Source: an uncultured bacterium
GTDB taxonomy: Bacteria; Auribacterota; Tritonobacteria; UBA1439
NCBI GenBank assembly: GCA_937858775.1
Contig: CALLYX010000321.1
Span: forward strand, 1 to 8,049
Direction of reading: 5' to 3'
DNA length: 8,049 bases
The position numbers were made by a program, and so were the translations under genes. The notes under the pieces were generated by a model. That model was not told where the DNA came from. It saw only the letters and a program-made list of their open reading frames with translations, and made no database searches. This document shows, in pieces, positions 1 through 6,908 of this stretch. Each line of letters starts with the position of its first letter. Position 1 is the stretch's first letter.

Positions 1-1
1 C

Positions 2-586
2 TGCGTGGAGGCAGTGGAGCCCGCCGGCCCTCCGGACGCGGAAGTCGGCGGCGCCGCCCGGGGGACGGGCCGGGATCTCCCCGGGGCGGCGGGGGATGGG
101 GCCGGGGCAGGCAGCGCGCCCGCGTGCAACGTCGCCGTATCCGGCGGGGGCGGGCCGGCCCGGAGGGCGCAGGCGCGCCGGTTGATCGAGCCGGCGCTCA
201 TGCGCGGCACCGGGGAGGTGCTCAGGGCCTCGGTGCAGGAGACATTGAGGCCTCTCCTCGCCGATGAAAATCCGCGCGGCGCTGCGTTCGCCGAGTCGGT
301 GCGCCGGTACAAGACAAGGCTCGAGGCCATCATCGAGAGGGAGAGCCGCATATCCTATCCCCCCCCCGCCCGGGAGGACGGCCGCGAGGCCCGCCTGCAG
401 ATCCGTTTCTGCCTGCGCTCGGACGGCAGCCTCGAGTCGGTCGAGCTTCCCCCGAGCTGCGGCGGCTTCGAACGGGAGCTGATTGCGGGGCTGAAGAAGG
501 CGGCCAGGCATTTTCCGGCGTTTCCCGAGGGGATCGGATGCGACAGGCTCACGTTCTGCTGGCCGGTGAGTTTTAACCTGTATTGA
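2..586 (+). CDS. TonB-family C-terminal domain protein (5' end outside window)
   Basis: The reading frame is open to the left edge, so this is probably the C-terminal part of a longer protein. The GTG at 5 is only the first possible start in the window. Counting from it, residues 1-55 are Gly/Ala/Pro-rich linker and about 58-115 look helical and charged. Residues 117-192 match the TonB/TolA C-terminal fold: a YPPPAR motif (118-123), a strand LQIRFCLRSDGSLESVEL (131-148), a helix with GLKKAARHFPAFP (162-174) and a closing strand WPVSFNL. In this family the domain contacts outer-membrane receptors or periplasmic partners, while an N-terminal membrane anchor, here out of view, couples to ExbB/ExbD. 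The gene ends 5 nt before the rpsU ribosome-binding site, so the two may be co-transcribed. The fold call rests on motif pattern only. A TolA-like or stand-alone periplasmic protein is possible. Confidence 0.6.
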   Translation, partial: CVEAVEPAGPPDAEVGGAARGTGRDLPGAAGDGAGAGSAPACNVAVSGGGGPARRAQARRLIEPALMRGTGEVLRASVQETLRPLLADENPRGAAFAESVRRYKTRLEAIIERESRISYPPPAREDGREARLQIRFCLRSDGSLESVELPPSCGGFERELIAGLKKAARHFPAFPEGIGCDRLTFCWPVSFNLY

Positions 587-590
587 TTTA

Positions 591-596
591 AGGAGG
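591..596 (+). promoter_or_regulatory. Shine-Dalgarno AGGAGG for rpsU
   Basis: A perfect AGGAGG lies 7 nt upstream of the TTG at 604 and just after the stop of the preceding gene. It decides the TTG start for rpsU: there is no in-frame ATG until codon 29, deep inside the protein. Confidence 0.85.
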
Positions 597-603
597 ATCG
601 CAT

Positions 604-771
604 TTGCCAAAGATAATTCTCAGGCCGAACGAATCGGTGGAGAGGGCCCTCAAGCGTCTGAAGAAGAAGGTGGACAAAGAGGGCATCATGAAACAGGTCA
701 AGAAACACCGCCATTACGAGAAGCCCAGTCAGAAGCGGCGCAGGAAGGCGCAAGAGACGTTGAGGCGATAG
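604..771 (+). CDS. rpsU: 30S ribosomal protein S21
   Basis: This encodes 55 residues starting MPKIILRPNESVERALKRLK and rich in Lys/Arg. That is the characteristic S21 opening (an acidic/hydrophobic strand, then E-x-x-x-x-A-L-K-R-x-K). A central K-x-H-x-x-Y-E-K-P-S segment (residues 34-42) and a basic tail QKRRRKAQETLRR follow. S21 binds the 30S platform near the 3' end of 16S rRNA and helps mRNA binding at initiation. The length is at the short end of the family. The start is TTG, placed by the perfect Shine-Dalgarno sequence upstream. Four AGG codons and one ATA codon in this small gene are typical of the left part of the window. The next gene begins 24 nt downstream in the same reading frame, after the TAG stop. 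Confidence 0.93.
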   Translation: MPKIILRPNESVERALKRLKKKVDKEGIMKQVKKHRHYEKPSQKRRRKAQETLRR

Positions 772-795
772 CCGCGAAACGCCTCCCCGTGCACC

Positions 796-1722
796 ATGCC
801 CGCCTTCTCCACTTCGTGGAACGCGGACGGAAGGTTCACCGCGAGGGGCCTGCTCACCGCCCTGTCGTCCATCGGGCTCAGGGAGATCGAGCTGAGTTAC
901 CATTGCACGGCCGCGGAGGTCCGCGAGTACGGCGCAGCGTGCCGGTCAATGGGGGTGCGGGTGGTCAGCGTGCACAACTTCTGCCCGGTCCCCGACGCCG
1001 CACCGGCCGGGAGGAGCCGGTCGGAGGCGCTCCTGCTTTCGTCCGCGGACGGGACCGAGCGCAGGGGCGCCGTGGAGGCGACGAAGCGCTCGATCGCGAC
1101 CGCGGCGTCGCTGGGGGCCGGGGTGCTCGTCGTGCACCTGGGCCGGGTGGAGGTGCCGTCGCGGACACGGGATCTCATACGGCTCTACCGGCGGGGCCTG
1201 AAGGCGACAAGGGGCTACCGGGCGATAGCGGACCGGATGCGCGTCCAGCGCGCCGCGCGCGCCGGCGGTTATTTCGACAACGCCCTGCGGAGCCTCGAAG
1301 AGCTTTCGGCGGAGGCCTGCCGCGCAGGCGTACTCCTCGCGGTGGAGAACAGGTTCTATCACCGGGAGATACCGTCGTGCGAGGAACTCGGGGGGCTGCT
1401 CCGGAGGTTCGAGGGGGGAAATGTCGGATATTGGCACGACATCGGGCACGCGCAGGTCATGGAGAACCTCGGGCTAGCCCGGCATGAAGAGTATCTGGAC
1501 GCGGCCGGTGGGGGGCTGCGCGGCTTCCATATCCACGACGTGCTCCTGTGCGAGGATCACCTCCCCCCATCCCGCGGCATGGTGGATTTCTCCCGCTTCG
1601 CCGCGCGCGGTGGGCTGCGGGTGATCGAGCTGGCGCCCATGCACGGACTCGCCGAGGTCGAACGGGGGGTGCGCTGCGCCGAGCGCTTGTTCGGGAACGG
1701 CCGGGGCGCCGGGGAGGGATAG
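796..1722 (+). CDS. Sugar phosphate isomerase/epimerase-like TIM-barrel protein
   Basis: This 308-residue soluble protein belongs to the xylose isomerase-like/AP endonuclease 2 TIM-barrel superfamily. It has no signal peptide. Candidate metal ligands sit at the ends of successive strands in the usual order: VSVHNFCP (H60), VVHLG (H114), AVENR (E184), YWHDIGHAQ (D215, H218), GFHIHD (H245/H247) and VIELAP (E278). The family binds Zn, Mn or Mg and isomerises or epimerises sugars and inositol derivatives, or cuts abasic DNA. The E/D/H/E set supports a metalloenzyme, but the substrate cannot be read from sequence. ATG 796 is the only normal start after the in-frame TAG of rpsU, and no clear Shine-Dalgarno precedes it. 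The glycosyltransferase gene starts 5 nt after its stop, suggesting a role in sugar metabolism for the same pathway. That link is inferred from position only. Confidence 0.78.
   Translation: MPAFSTSWNADGRFTARGLLTALSSIGLREIELSYHCTAAEVREYGAACRSMGVRVVSVHNFCPVPDAAPAGRSRSEALLLSSADGTERRGAVEATKRSIATAASLGAGVLVVHLGRVEVPSRTRDLIRLYRRGLKATRGYRAIADRMRVQRAARAGGYFDNALRSLEELSAEACRAGVLLAVENRFYHREIPSCEELGGLLRRFEGGNVGYWHDIGHAQVMENLGLARHEEYLDAAGGGLRGFHIHDVLLCEDHLPPSRGMVDFSRFAARGGLRVIELAPMHGLAEVERGVRCAERLFGNGRGAGEG
1713..1718 (+). promoter_or_regulatory. Shine-Dalgarno GGAGGG for the GT-C glycosyltransferase
   Basis: GGAGGG lies 9 nt before ATG 1728, inside the last codons of the isomerase gene. It supports the start at 1728. 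The frame extends upstream to 1548, but that stretch translates to Arg/Gly/Pro-rich sequence with no family character. The arrangement suggests translational coupling. Confidence 0.65.
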
Positions 1723-1727
1723 GGGAG

Positions 1728-3311
1728 ATGGCTCGAAGACGAAGGGTGTACCGGCAGATCGAGGGGAAGAAACGCTACGAGCATCGGGCCAAGACCGTGG
1801 TATCCGTCTCCATGCTCATCATCATCCTCGCGTTCCCGATCTCCGTCTTCAGGGCAAGGACGCAAACCGCGATAGACGAGCGCGCCACCATGGACATGGC
1901 GCAGGTGGCCCGCAACATGGCCCGCGGCAGCGGATTCACCACGAACATCATCCGGCCCGGCCTCTACTCCTCGCTCCCGCGGTTCACCAAGCCGCCCGAC
2001 ATCGTGAACCCACCGCTCCAGATCTGGCTGCTGGCGTCGCTCCCGGGAATGAAAAGGGGGACCATCCTCGCATCCCCCGACGGCACCGTGGCCAGTCTCT
2101 CCACCTTCTTTTACCTCGCCGCGGCGGTGATCCTCTACCTCCTCGAACGCAGGATACTCGGCAACAGGCAGATCGCGGTCGCCACCATAGTCTATCTGTT
2201 CAACGTCCCCCTGCTCCGCGCCGCGGTCTCCGGCAGCGGGGCGACCCTGGGGGCCGCGCTGGTCACCCTGCTCTTCGGCATGGTCTACGCGGACAGGAAC
2301 AAGTCGTTCCTCTACTCTTTTCTCATCGGCGCGGTCGTCGGTTTATGTTACCTGGCCTCCTATGTCTTCCTTGCGATGCTCATTCCGGTCGTAGCGTGCA
2401 AGACGCTGCGGGGCGGCGAGAATCTCCCGCGCCACCTGGTCGCGACGGGGGTGGGGCTCCTGCTGGCCACAGCGCCGTGGATGGCGCGGAATGCCCATCT
2501 CGGGGGCAATCTGCTGCTCGCCCAGCCGTTTTCGGCGGTCTTCCTCGGCTCGGTGGAGGCGGCGAAGGCCACCGGGTTCTGGGGAAAAGTCTCTTTGCAA
2601 TATGCAGGCCTGTATGGTAATATCTTGAGCGAATACGGGGGCGTCTTCGCCCTTCCGTTTTTCCTGATTTCGCCCCTTGTGCGGGGAGGGGGAGAGGACT
2701 TCCGGCAGGCGAAGTTGTTCCTGTTAGGGGGCGGCGCGCTGGTTTTCCTGTTTTCGATGCTCGGAGAGGGCGGCGGCCAGGCGCTCGCCGCCTTTGTCCC
2801 CGGCGCGATCCTCGTCGGGTGCAAGACGTTCATCGATCTCATAGGCGGCCGCGCCCCGGAGCAGTCGGTCGCGCGGAGCAGGATGCTCTCGGCCTTCGTA
2901 GCGCTGAACCTTGTTCCGTTCACGGCGGCTATAACCGCGGCGCCCGCGGCCGCAGTCGACGCCAGGGGGCGCGATTCGCGCTTGCGCAGCATGGTGGACA
3001 TGCACAGCCAGATGCATGTGGGCGAGATCGTCATGACGAACGCCCAGGAGTGGATGGCGTACTACGGGGAGTTCAACACGCTTCCGCTTCCCGGGGACCG
3101 CGCCGAGCTCAAGAAGTGGGAAGGCGAATTCGGCCAGCTCCGCTTCGCCGCGGTGTGCCCGTACGGGACGAGCGGGCCCGTCGAGTCCATGATCCTCCGG
3201 CAGCGCGTCGTGCCGCCGTGGTTCATAAGCGAAAAGGCGTATCTATATCCCAGCGGGGAGAAGTTCTTCGTTTCGGCCGATGCGGAGGATATCACGGCCG
3301 TGTCGCGTTGA
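1728..3311 (+). CDS. Polytopic GT-C fold glycosyltransferase (ArnT/PMT-like, GT39/GT83 type)
   Basis: This 527-residue membrane protein starts with a short Arg/Lys-rich cytoplasmic tail (MARRRRVYRQ) and a first membrane segment at about 23-41. The first periplasmic loop carries acidic residues D50 and D56, then ARNMARGSGF (61-70) and a PPDIVNPPLQIWLLA motif (89-103). These match the catalytic first loop of GT-C enzymes (acidic residue, then kPPL..W). Later hydrophobic stretches lie near 122-140, 148-163, 168-187, 193-224, 236-250, 303-318, 328-345, 352-370 and 385-402. The PWMARN motif (250-255) is also common in this fold. Residues ~410-527 are a soluble, probably periplasmic C-terminal domain. 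GT-C enzymes transfer sugars from polyprenyl-phosphate donors outside the cytoplasmic membrane. Just upstream of the export genes, it probably acts on the polymer or a glycan attached to it. The acceptor is unknown, and O-mannosylation or lipid modification remain possible. Confidence 0.75.
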   Translation: MARRRRVYRQIEGKKRYEHRAKTVVSVSMLIIILAFPISVFRARTQTAIDERATMDMAQVARNMARGSGFTTNIIRPGLYSSLPRFTKPPDIVNPPLQIWLLASLPGMKRGTILASPDGTVASLSTFFYLAAAVILYLLERRILGNRQIAVATIVYLFNVPLLRAAVSGSGATLGAALVTLLFGMVYADRNKSFLYSFLIGAVVGLCYLASYVFLAMLIPVVACKTLRGGENLPRHLVATGVGLLLATAPWMARNAHLGGNLLLAQPFSAVFLGSVEAAKATGFWGKVSLQYAGLYGNILSEYGGVFALPFFLISPLVRGGGEDFRQAKLFLLGGGALVFLFSMLGEGGGQALAAFVPGAILVGCKTFIDLIGGRAPEQSVARSRMLSAFVALNLVPFTAAITAAPAAAVDARGRDSRLRSMVDMHSQMHVGEIVMTNAQEWMAYYGEFNTLPLPGDRAELKKWEGEFGQLRFAAVCPYGTSGPVESMILRQRVVPPWFISEKAYLYPSGEKFFVSADAEDITAVSR

Positions 3312-3316
3312 CCTCA

Positions 3317-3327
3317 AGAGAGGGGGG
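3317..3327 (+). promoter_or_regulatory. Purine-rich Shine-Dalgarno region for the export gene
   Basis: The purine run GAGAGGGGGG ends about 7 nt before ATG 3335. It favours that ATG over the in-frame GTG at 3329 and over the much longer frame open from 2819, which is only the shadow of the glycosyltransferase gene. Confidence 0.55.
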
Positions 3328-3334
3328 CGTGCAT

Positions 3335-4297
3335 ATGCGGATAAATATACTGGTCTCGATGTTGTGTTCAGCGGTGCTTCTTCCGTCGGCGTGCCGCGCG
3401 CAGGCGCCGGACGACCCCGCGGCCAGGAGGGGCGAGATCGAGAAGAAATACCCGGACATAAAGTTCAACTGGCCGAAGTCCGGCGGCCCCGCCGCCGCCG
3501 CCCCCGTCCCCGCCACGGAGGGGGAGAGTCGCGGCGAAGCCGCAATCACCGCCGTGCCCGCGGACGCGTCGGCGATCGCCGAGGAAGAGGTGATGGTCCG
3601 GCAGAAGCGCAGGAGGACCTACACGCTGGGCCCGGGGGACGTCATCAGCATAAACGTGCGCGACCATCCGGAGTTTTCGAGCTTCGGGGTGAGGGTCGGC
3701 TTCGCCGGGGAGGTCATCCTGCCGCTCACGAACGAGGTGGTCTACGCGGAAGGCCTCTCCGTGGAAGAGGTGCGGATGGCGATCGAGGATAAGCTCAAGG
3801 CGTACATTGAGCGGCCGTTCGTGAGCGTCTTCATCACGGAGTTCAACAGCAAGAGATTCTACGTCCTCGGGGAGATCGGGGCGGGGATATATCCGATCGG
3901 GGCAACCAGCATCAAGCTCATGGACGCGCTTTACGCCGCCGGGCTTCCGTCGGAGGGGATCGCGGCGATGCGTCGGGTGCAGATCATCACCCCCCACGAG
4001 ACCGATCCGATCAACCGCTGGGTGAACGTGTACGCCATCCTCTACAAGGGGAGGATGGAGCACAACATCACCATCGAGCCAGGGACCATCATCTACGTCC
4101 CCACGACGATCTTCACGAAGTTCTCCAGGGTGATCAGGCAGATCTCGGTCACCATAGAAGACCTCTCCAAGATCCCGAACGATCTCGCATCGTTCGACGC
4201 GGGCCTTATCGCCTGGGACACGTCTTGGAACATGAACATCTTCCCGCACGGCATAAACCTGCACGGCGGCAACCTGGCGAGCCCGTGGGAACGGTAG
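3335..4297 (+). CDS. Wza-type polysaccharide biosynthesis/export protein
   Basis: This 320-residue secreted protein begins with a signal peptide (MRINILVSMLCSAVLLPSAC, then RAQA). The AQA motif suggests signal peptidase I cleavage after residue 24. The C20 context (LPSAC) is a poor lipobox, so lipidation is uncertain. Residues ~48-80 are an Ala/Pro linker. Residues ~95-170 form the polysaccharide export domain (PF02563 type): YTLGPGDVISINV (96-108), GEVILPL (125-131), LSVEEVRMAIEDKLKAYI (141-158), then RPFVSVFI. Residues ~174-256 are an SLBB-like domain (FYVLGEIGAGIYPI, then EPGTIIYVPTTIF). The tail includes a possible amphipathic helix (~261-280) and a short Trp/His/Asn-rich end. Members form ring-shaped outer-membrane exits for capsule or exopolysaccharide. 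At 320 residues it is somewhat shorter than E. coli Wza. It follows the glycosyltransferase by 23 nt and precedes the chain-length gene. Confidence 0.88.
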   Translation: MRINILVSMLCSAVLLPSACRAQAPDDPAARRGEIEKKYPDIKFNWPKSGGPAAAAPVPATEGESRGEAAITAVPADASAIAEEEVMVRQKRRRTYTLGPGDVISINVRDHPEFSSFGVRVGFAGEVILPLTNEVVYAEGLSVEEVRMAIEDKLKAYIERPFVSVFITEFNSKRFYVLGEIGAGIYPIGATSIKLMDALYAAGLPSEGIAAMRRVQIITPHETDPINRWVNVYAILYKGRMEHNITIEPGTIIYVPTTIFTKFSRVIRQISVTIEDLSKIPNDLASFDAGLIAWDTSWNMNIFPHGINLHGGNLASPWER

Positions 4298-4429
4298 TCG
4301 GCGGCGGGGGCGACGCCCGCCCCGGTCGGCGGTATCCATCTCGAGGCGGCAGGCGCCCTTCCCCCGCCCCGGCGTCGGCATGACCGCGCCGAACGGTCGG
4401 CGGCGCCCCCCGGGGACGGGTTAGGCATT

Positions 4430-6013
4430 ATGGTCGTCAATGCTGCGGCGATCACAGGCGCCGCGCGAAGCTACATCGAGGTCGTCTTCAGGCGCAAGTG
4501 GCTCTTCCTTGTCCCGGTGATCGTGTTCGTGTCTGTTTCCATCGGGCTCGGTTTCGTCCTCCCCCCCAGGTACCGCTCGGAGGCGATCCTCGGGCTGAAG
4601 GAGGAGCAGAGCGACAACCCGCACTTGAAGGGGGTGACGATGATCACACCCGTCAAGGAGCGCCTTCCGATGATCCGCGAGAAGCTCACCAGCCGCTCCC
4701 GCATCGTCTCGGTGATCCGCAGCCTCGGCCTGGACGCGCAGCTCAAGAGCGACTGGGGGATGGAGGAGCTCATCACCACGATACGGGCCTCGATCGGCGT
4801 AGAGATGCGATCCACCGGGAACTTCTTCAGCATCTGGTGCGAGCATTATGACCCGGTCACGTGCCAGAAGATCGTCGAGCTTCTCACCGACCTTTTCATC
4901 AAGGAGAACCTCGACATCGAAAAGCGCGAAACGAGCATCGGCATCGAGTTCCTGGAGAGCCAGCGGTCGATCTACCGCCAGAAACTCGAGGAGTCGGAGA
5001 AGAACCTCACCACCTTCAAGCAGGAGAACCAGCGCATCCTCTCCATCGCCGCCGCGCGGGAGCTCGGGGAGAAGCTAGGGGTCAGCGACGCGGTCAACGT
5101 CAATGTCCTCCGCTACACGAACTACCAGGTCAACCTGATCGAGGCCCGGATGAAGCTCCAGGAGCTCACCACCGCCCAGGAGCAGCTCAAGCAGGAGTTG
5201 AAGCGGACCGACAAATACGTCGTCGCCGAACGGATCCAGGAGATCAACCCGATAGTCCGGGAGCTCAAGAAGACCCTCGTCGACAAGCGGATAGAGCTCC
5301 ACAAGCTCAAGCTCGACTCCACCGAGAACCATCCCCTCGTCCAGCAGCTCAAGCAGCAGATCGAGAAGACGCAGGAAGAGCTCGAGCGGATGACCGAGGA
5401 GACGGTCAAGCAGGAGACGCGGGCCATCAACCCCAACTACCAGCAGATCGAGCGCGAGATCGGCAAGGCGGAGGCCGAGATCGCCGCCCTGAAGAAGAGG
5501 ATAGAGGTCACCGAGCTCTACATGAAGGACCAGCACCGCGAGGTCCAGCAGATCCCGGAAACGGAGCGCAAGATGACCGACCTCCAGCGGAGCTACGGCA
5601 TCTACAACAAGCGCTTTCTCGACCTGACGGAGAAGCTGGAGACCGCCAAGATCACCGAGCGGCTCGAGACGATCGAGAAGGGGGTGCGCTTCGAGATCTA
5701 CGAACGCCCCCGCGTTCCGATCCAGCCGTTCAAGCCGAACCGGAAGGCGATAGCGCTCATCGGCCTGGTCACGGGGGTTTTCTTCGGCGGCGCGCTGGTC
5801 TTCATAGCGGAGGCCACCGACCATTCGTTCAGCGAGATATCGCAGCTGCGGCAGGCGATAGACCTGCCCATCCTCGGCTCGGTCAGCAGGATCCTGACCG
5901 TTGAGGAGGACGAGTTCAACAAGTCGAAGAAGAGGCTCGGACTCGTGAGCCTCCTCGTTTTCATAATCTTCATATTCCTCGGCGTCGTCGCGAAGTATAT
6001 TCTCACCTCCTGA
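4430..6013 (+). CDS. Wzz/GNVR polysaccharide chain-length determinant (kinase-less Wzc-like co-polymerase)
   Basis: This 527-residue inner-membrane protein has three apparent membrane segments (~24-43, ~439-460, ~503-523). Residues 10-60 are a Wzz domain (YIEVVFRRKWLFLVPV, then PPRYRSEAILGLKE). Residues ~175-372 are a long Gln/Glu/Lys-rich periplasmic coiled coil. Residues ~376-436 are a GNVR domain (PETERKMTDLQRSYGIYNKR). A Pro-containing ERPRVPIQPFKPNR motif precedes the second membrane segment. The cytoplasmic loop 461-502 (ATDHSFSEI, LPILGSVSRI) matches the linker that precedes the kinase domain in Wzc, but the chain then enters a third membrane segment and stops. Such proteins set polymer length and couple synthesis to export. 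The kinase is encoded 21 nt downstream. The start at 4430 has only a weak upstream GGGttAGG. The 132-nt gap before it is GC-rich with short repeated GTCGGC motifs and no evident gene. Confidence 0.88.
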   Translation: MVVNAAAITGAARSYIEVVFRRKWLFLVPVIVFVSVSIGLGFVLPPRYRSEAILGLKEEQSDNPHLKGVTMITPVKERLPMIREKLTSRSRIVSVIRSLGLDAQLKSDWGMEELITTIRASIGVEMRSTGNFFSIWCEHYDPVTCQKIVELLTDLFIKENLDIEKRETSIGIEFLESQRSIYRQKLEESEKNLTTFKQENQRILSIAAARELGEKLGVSDAVNVNVLRYTNYQVNLIEARMKLQELTTAQEQLKQELKRTDKYVVAERIQEINPIVRELKKTLVDKRIELHKLKLDSTENHPLVQQLKQQIEKTQEELERMTEETVKQETRAINPNYQQIEREIGKAEAEIAALKKRIEVTELYMKDQHREVQQIPETERKMTDLQRSYGIYNKRFLDLTEKLETAKITERLETIEKGVRFEIYERPRVPIQPFKPNRKAIALIGLVTGVFFGGALVFIAEATDHSFSEISQLRQAIDLPILGSVSRILTVEEDEFNKSKKRLGLVSLLVFIIFIFLGVVAKYILTS

Positions 6014-6034
6014 CGCCGGGAGGGGGACGGGGCC

Positions 6035-6862
6035 ATGCCCGAAACATTCGACCTCGGTAAGATCAAGTCGTTTTTCCTGGAGAAGAAGAAGAGCCTTCAG
6101 GAGGAGATCACCACGCGGTCTTACGTGGCAGATCCAGACCCTACCGACGAGGGGATCGACTCGCGCATCGTTGTCTTCTCGGACCCGTCATGCCACGTCG
6201 CGGAGCAGTACCGGACCATCCGGACGAACCTCCTGTCGCTCTCCCCGGACAAGCCGCTGCAGGCGATCCAGCTCACCAGCGCGCTTCACTCGGAGGGGAA
6301 GACCATCACGAGCTGCAACATCGCCTTCGCGCTCGCCCAGGAGCCGGAGAAGAAAACGATCCTGATCGACTCCGACATGCGGAAGCCGGCCATACACAAG
6401 CTCCTCGGGATCCCGAAGGAACCGGGGCTCTCCGAGATACTCACCAAGGATTTCGACCTCGAGCATTTTCTCCAGCGCCCGATCGCGGGCGGGCTCTACG
6501 CCATCCCGGCCGGCAAGGGGCCGGCGAACCCGTCGGAACTCCTGTCCTCGTCGCGCCTGAGGAGGATGGTGACCCGCCTCCGGTCCGAGTTCGATTTCAT
6601 CGTCTTTGACGTGTCGCCCATCATACCGGTCACGGACGCGAGCGTCCTCGGGAAGCAACTCGACGGGACCCTGCTCATCGTCAGGGCGGGCTGGACGCAG
6701 GCTATCGACATCGAGCGGGCCTATTCGCTGCTAACCGAGGCGCAGGCGAAGCCGATCGGCGCAATCCTGACGTGCGTGGTCAGCTATATCCCGTACTACC
6801 TGTACCGCTACCGATACATCTACTCCCATTACGCGCGGCCATACGTCTACTACGGCCCGTGA
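6035..6862 (+). CDS. CpsD/Wzc-type BY-kinase (tyrosine autokinase) for polysaccharide export
   Basis: This 275-residue cytoplasmic P-loop protein has the layout of the bacterial tyrosine (BY) kinase family. An EQYRTIRTNL motif (57-66) precedes the nucleotide site. Walker A is SALHSEGKT (82-90). Walker A' is ILIDSDMRKP (109-118), with D112 and D114. GLSEIL lies at 131-136, and Walker B is FDFIVFDVSPI (186-196, D192). The C-terminal tail (251-275) has 11 tyrosines in 25 residues, the expected autophosphorylation cluster. In this family, trans-phosphorylation of the tail in a kinase ring switches oligomerisation with the chain-length protein. The gene follows that partner by 21 nt. GGGAGGGGG (6018-6026) serves as ribosome-binding region for ATG 6035. 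Walker A has H-S where relatives usually have P-G, but the K and T are intact. A ParA/MinD role is unlikely given the tail and neighbours. Confidence 0.9.
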   Translation: MPETFDLGKIKSFFLEKKKSLQEEITTRSYVADPDPTDEGIDSRIVVFSDPSCHVAEQYRTIRTNLLSLSPDKPLQAIQLTSALHSEGKTITSCNIAFALAQEPEKKTILIDSDMRKPAIHKLLGIPKEPGLSEILTKDFDLEHFLQRPIAGGLYAIPAGKGPANPSELLSSSRLRRMVTRLRSEFDFIVFDVSPIIPVTDASVLGKQLDGTLLIVRAGWTQAIDIERAYSLLTEAQAKPIGAILTCVVSYIPYYLYRYRYIYSHYARPYVYYGP

Positions 6863-6895
6863 ACGGCGGGGCCCCGCGGCGGCGGGAATGACAAT

Positions 6896-6900
6896 GGAGG
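6896..6900 (+). promoter_or_regulatory. Shine-Dalgarno GGAGG deciding the ridA start
   Basis: GGAGG lies 8 nt before ATG 6909. Two upstream in-frame ATGs (6888, 6894) lack a good site, and the second overlaps this motif. The start at 6909 also gives the usual RidA N-terminus and length. Confidence 0.7.
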
Positions 6901-6908
6901 CGGACGAG

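Noticed and set aside
1548..1727. Possible 60-residue N-terminal extension of the glycosyltransferase
   Set aside because: It overlaps the end of the isomerase and encodes Arg/Gly/Pro-rich sequence. A good Shine-Dalgarno and basic N-terminal tail fit the ATG at 1728.
3368..4381. 337-codon minus-strand open frame opposite the export gene
   Set aside because: The translation is Arg/Asp/Gly-rich with no recognisable motif, and the plus strand carries clear export and SLBB domains.
4298..4429. Repeated TCGGCGG motifs and short GC stems between the export and chain-length genes
   Set aside because: A 10-base direct repeat CGGTCGGCGG (4323-4332 and 4394-4403) and small GGGC/GCCC stems are present, but this is close to chance in such GC-rich DNA. 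No T-run follows, so I do not call a terminator or operator.
5075..5824. Long minus-strand open frame opposite the chain-length gene
   Set aside because: It is Leu/Asp/Glu-rich low-complexity translation expected from the antisense of a GC-rich coiled-coil gene, with no family pattern. The plus-strand gene explains the region fully.
4861..5904. 347-codon plus-strand open frame inside the chain-length gene
   Set aside because: It is an alternative-frame shadow with Arg/Pro/Gln-rich content and no ribosome-binding site. GC-rich codon bias keeps it free of stops.
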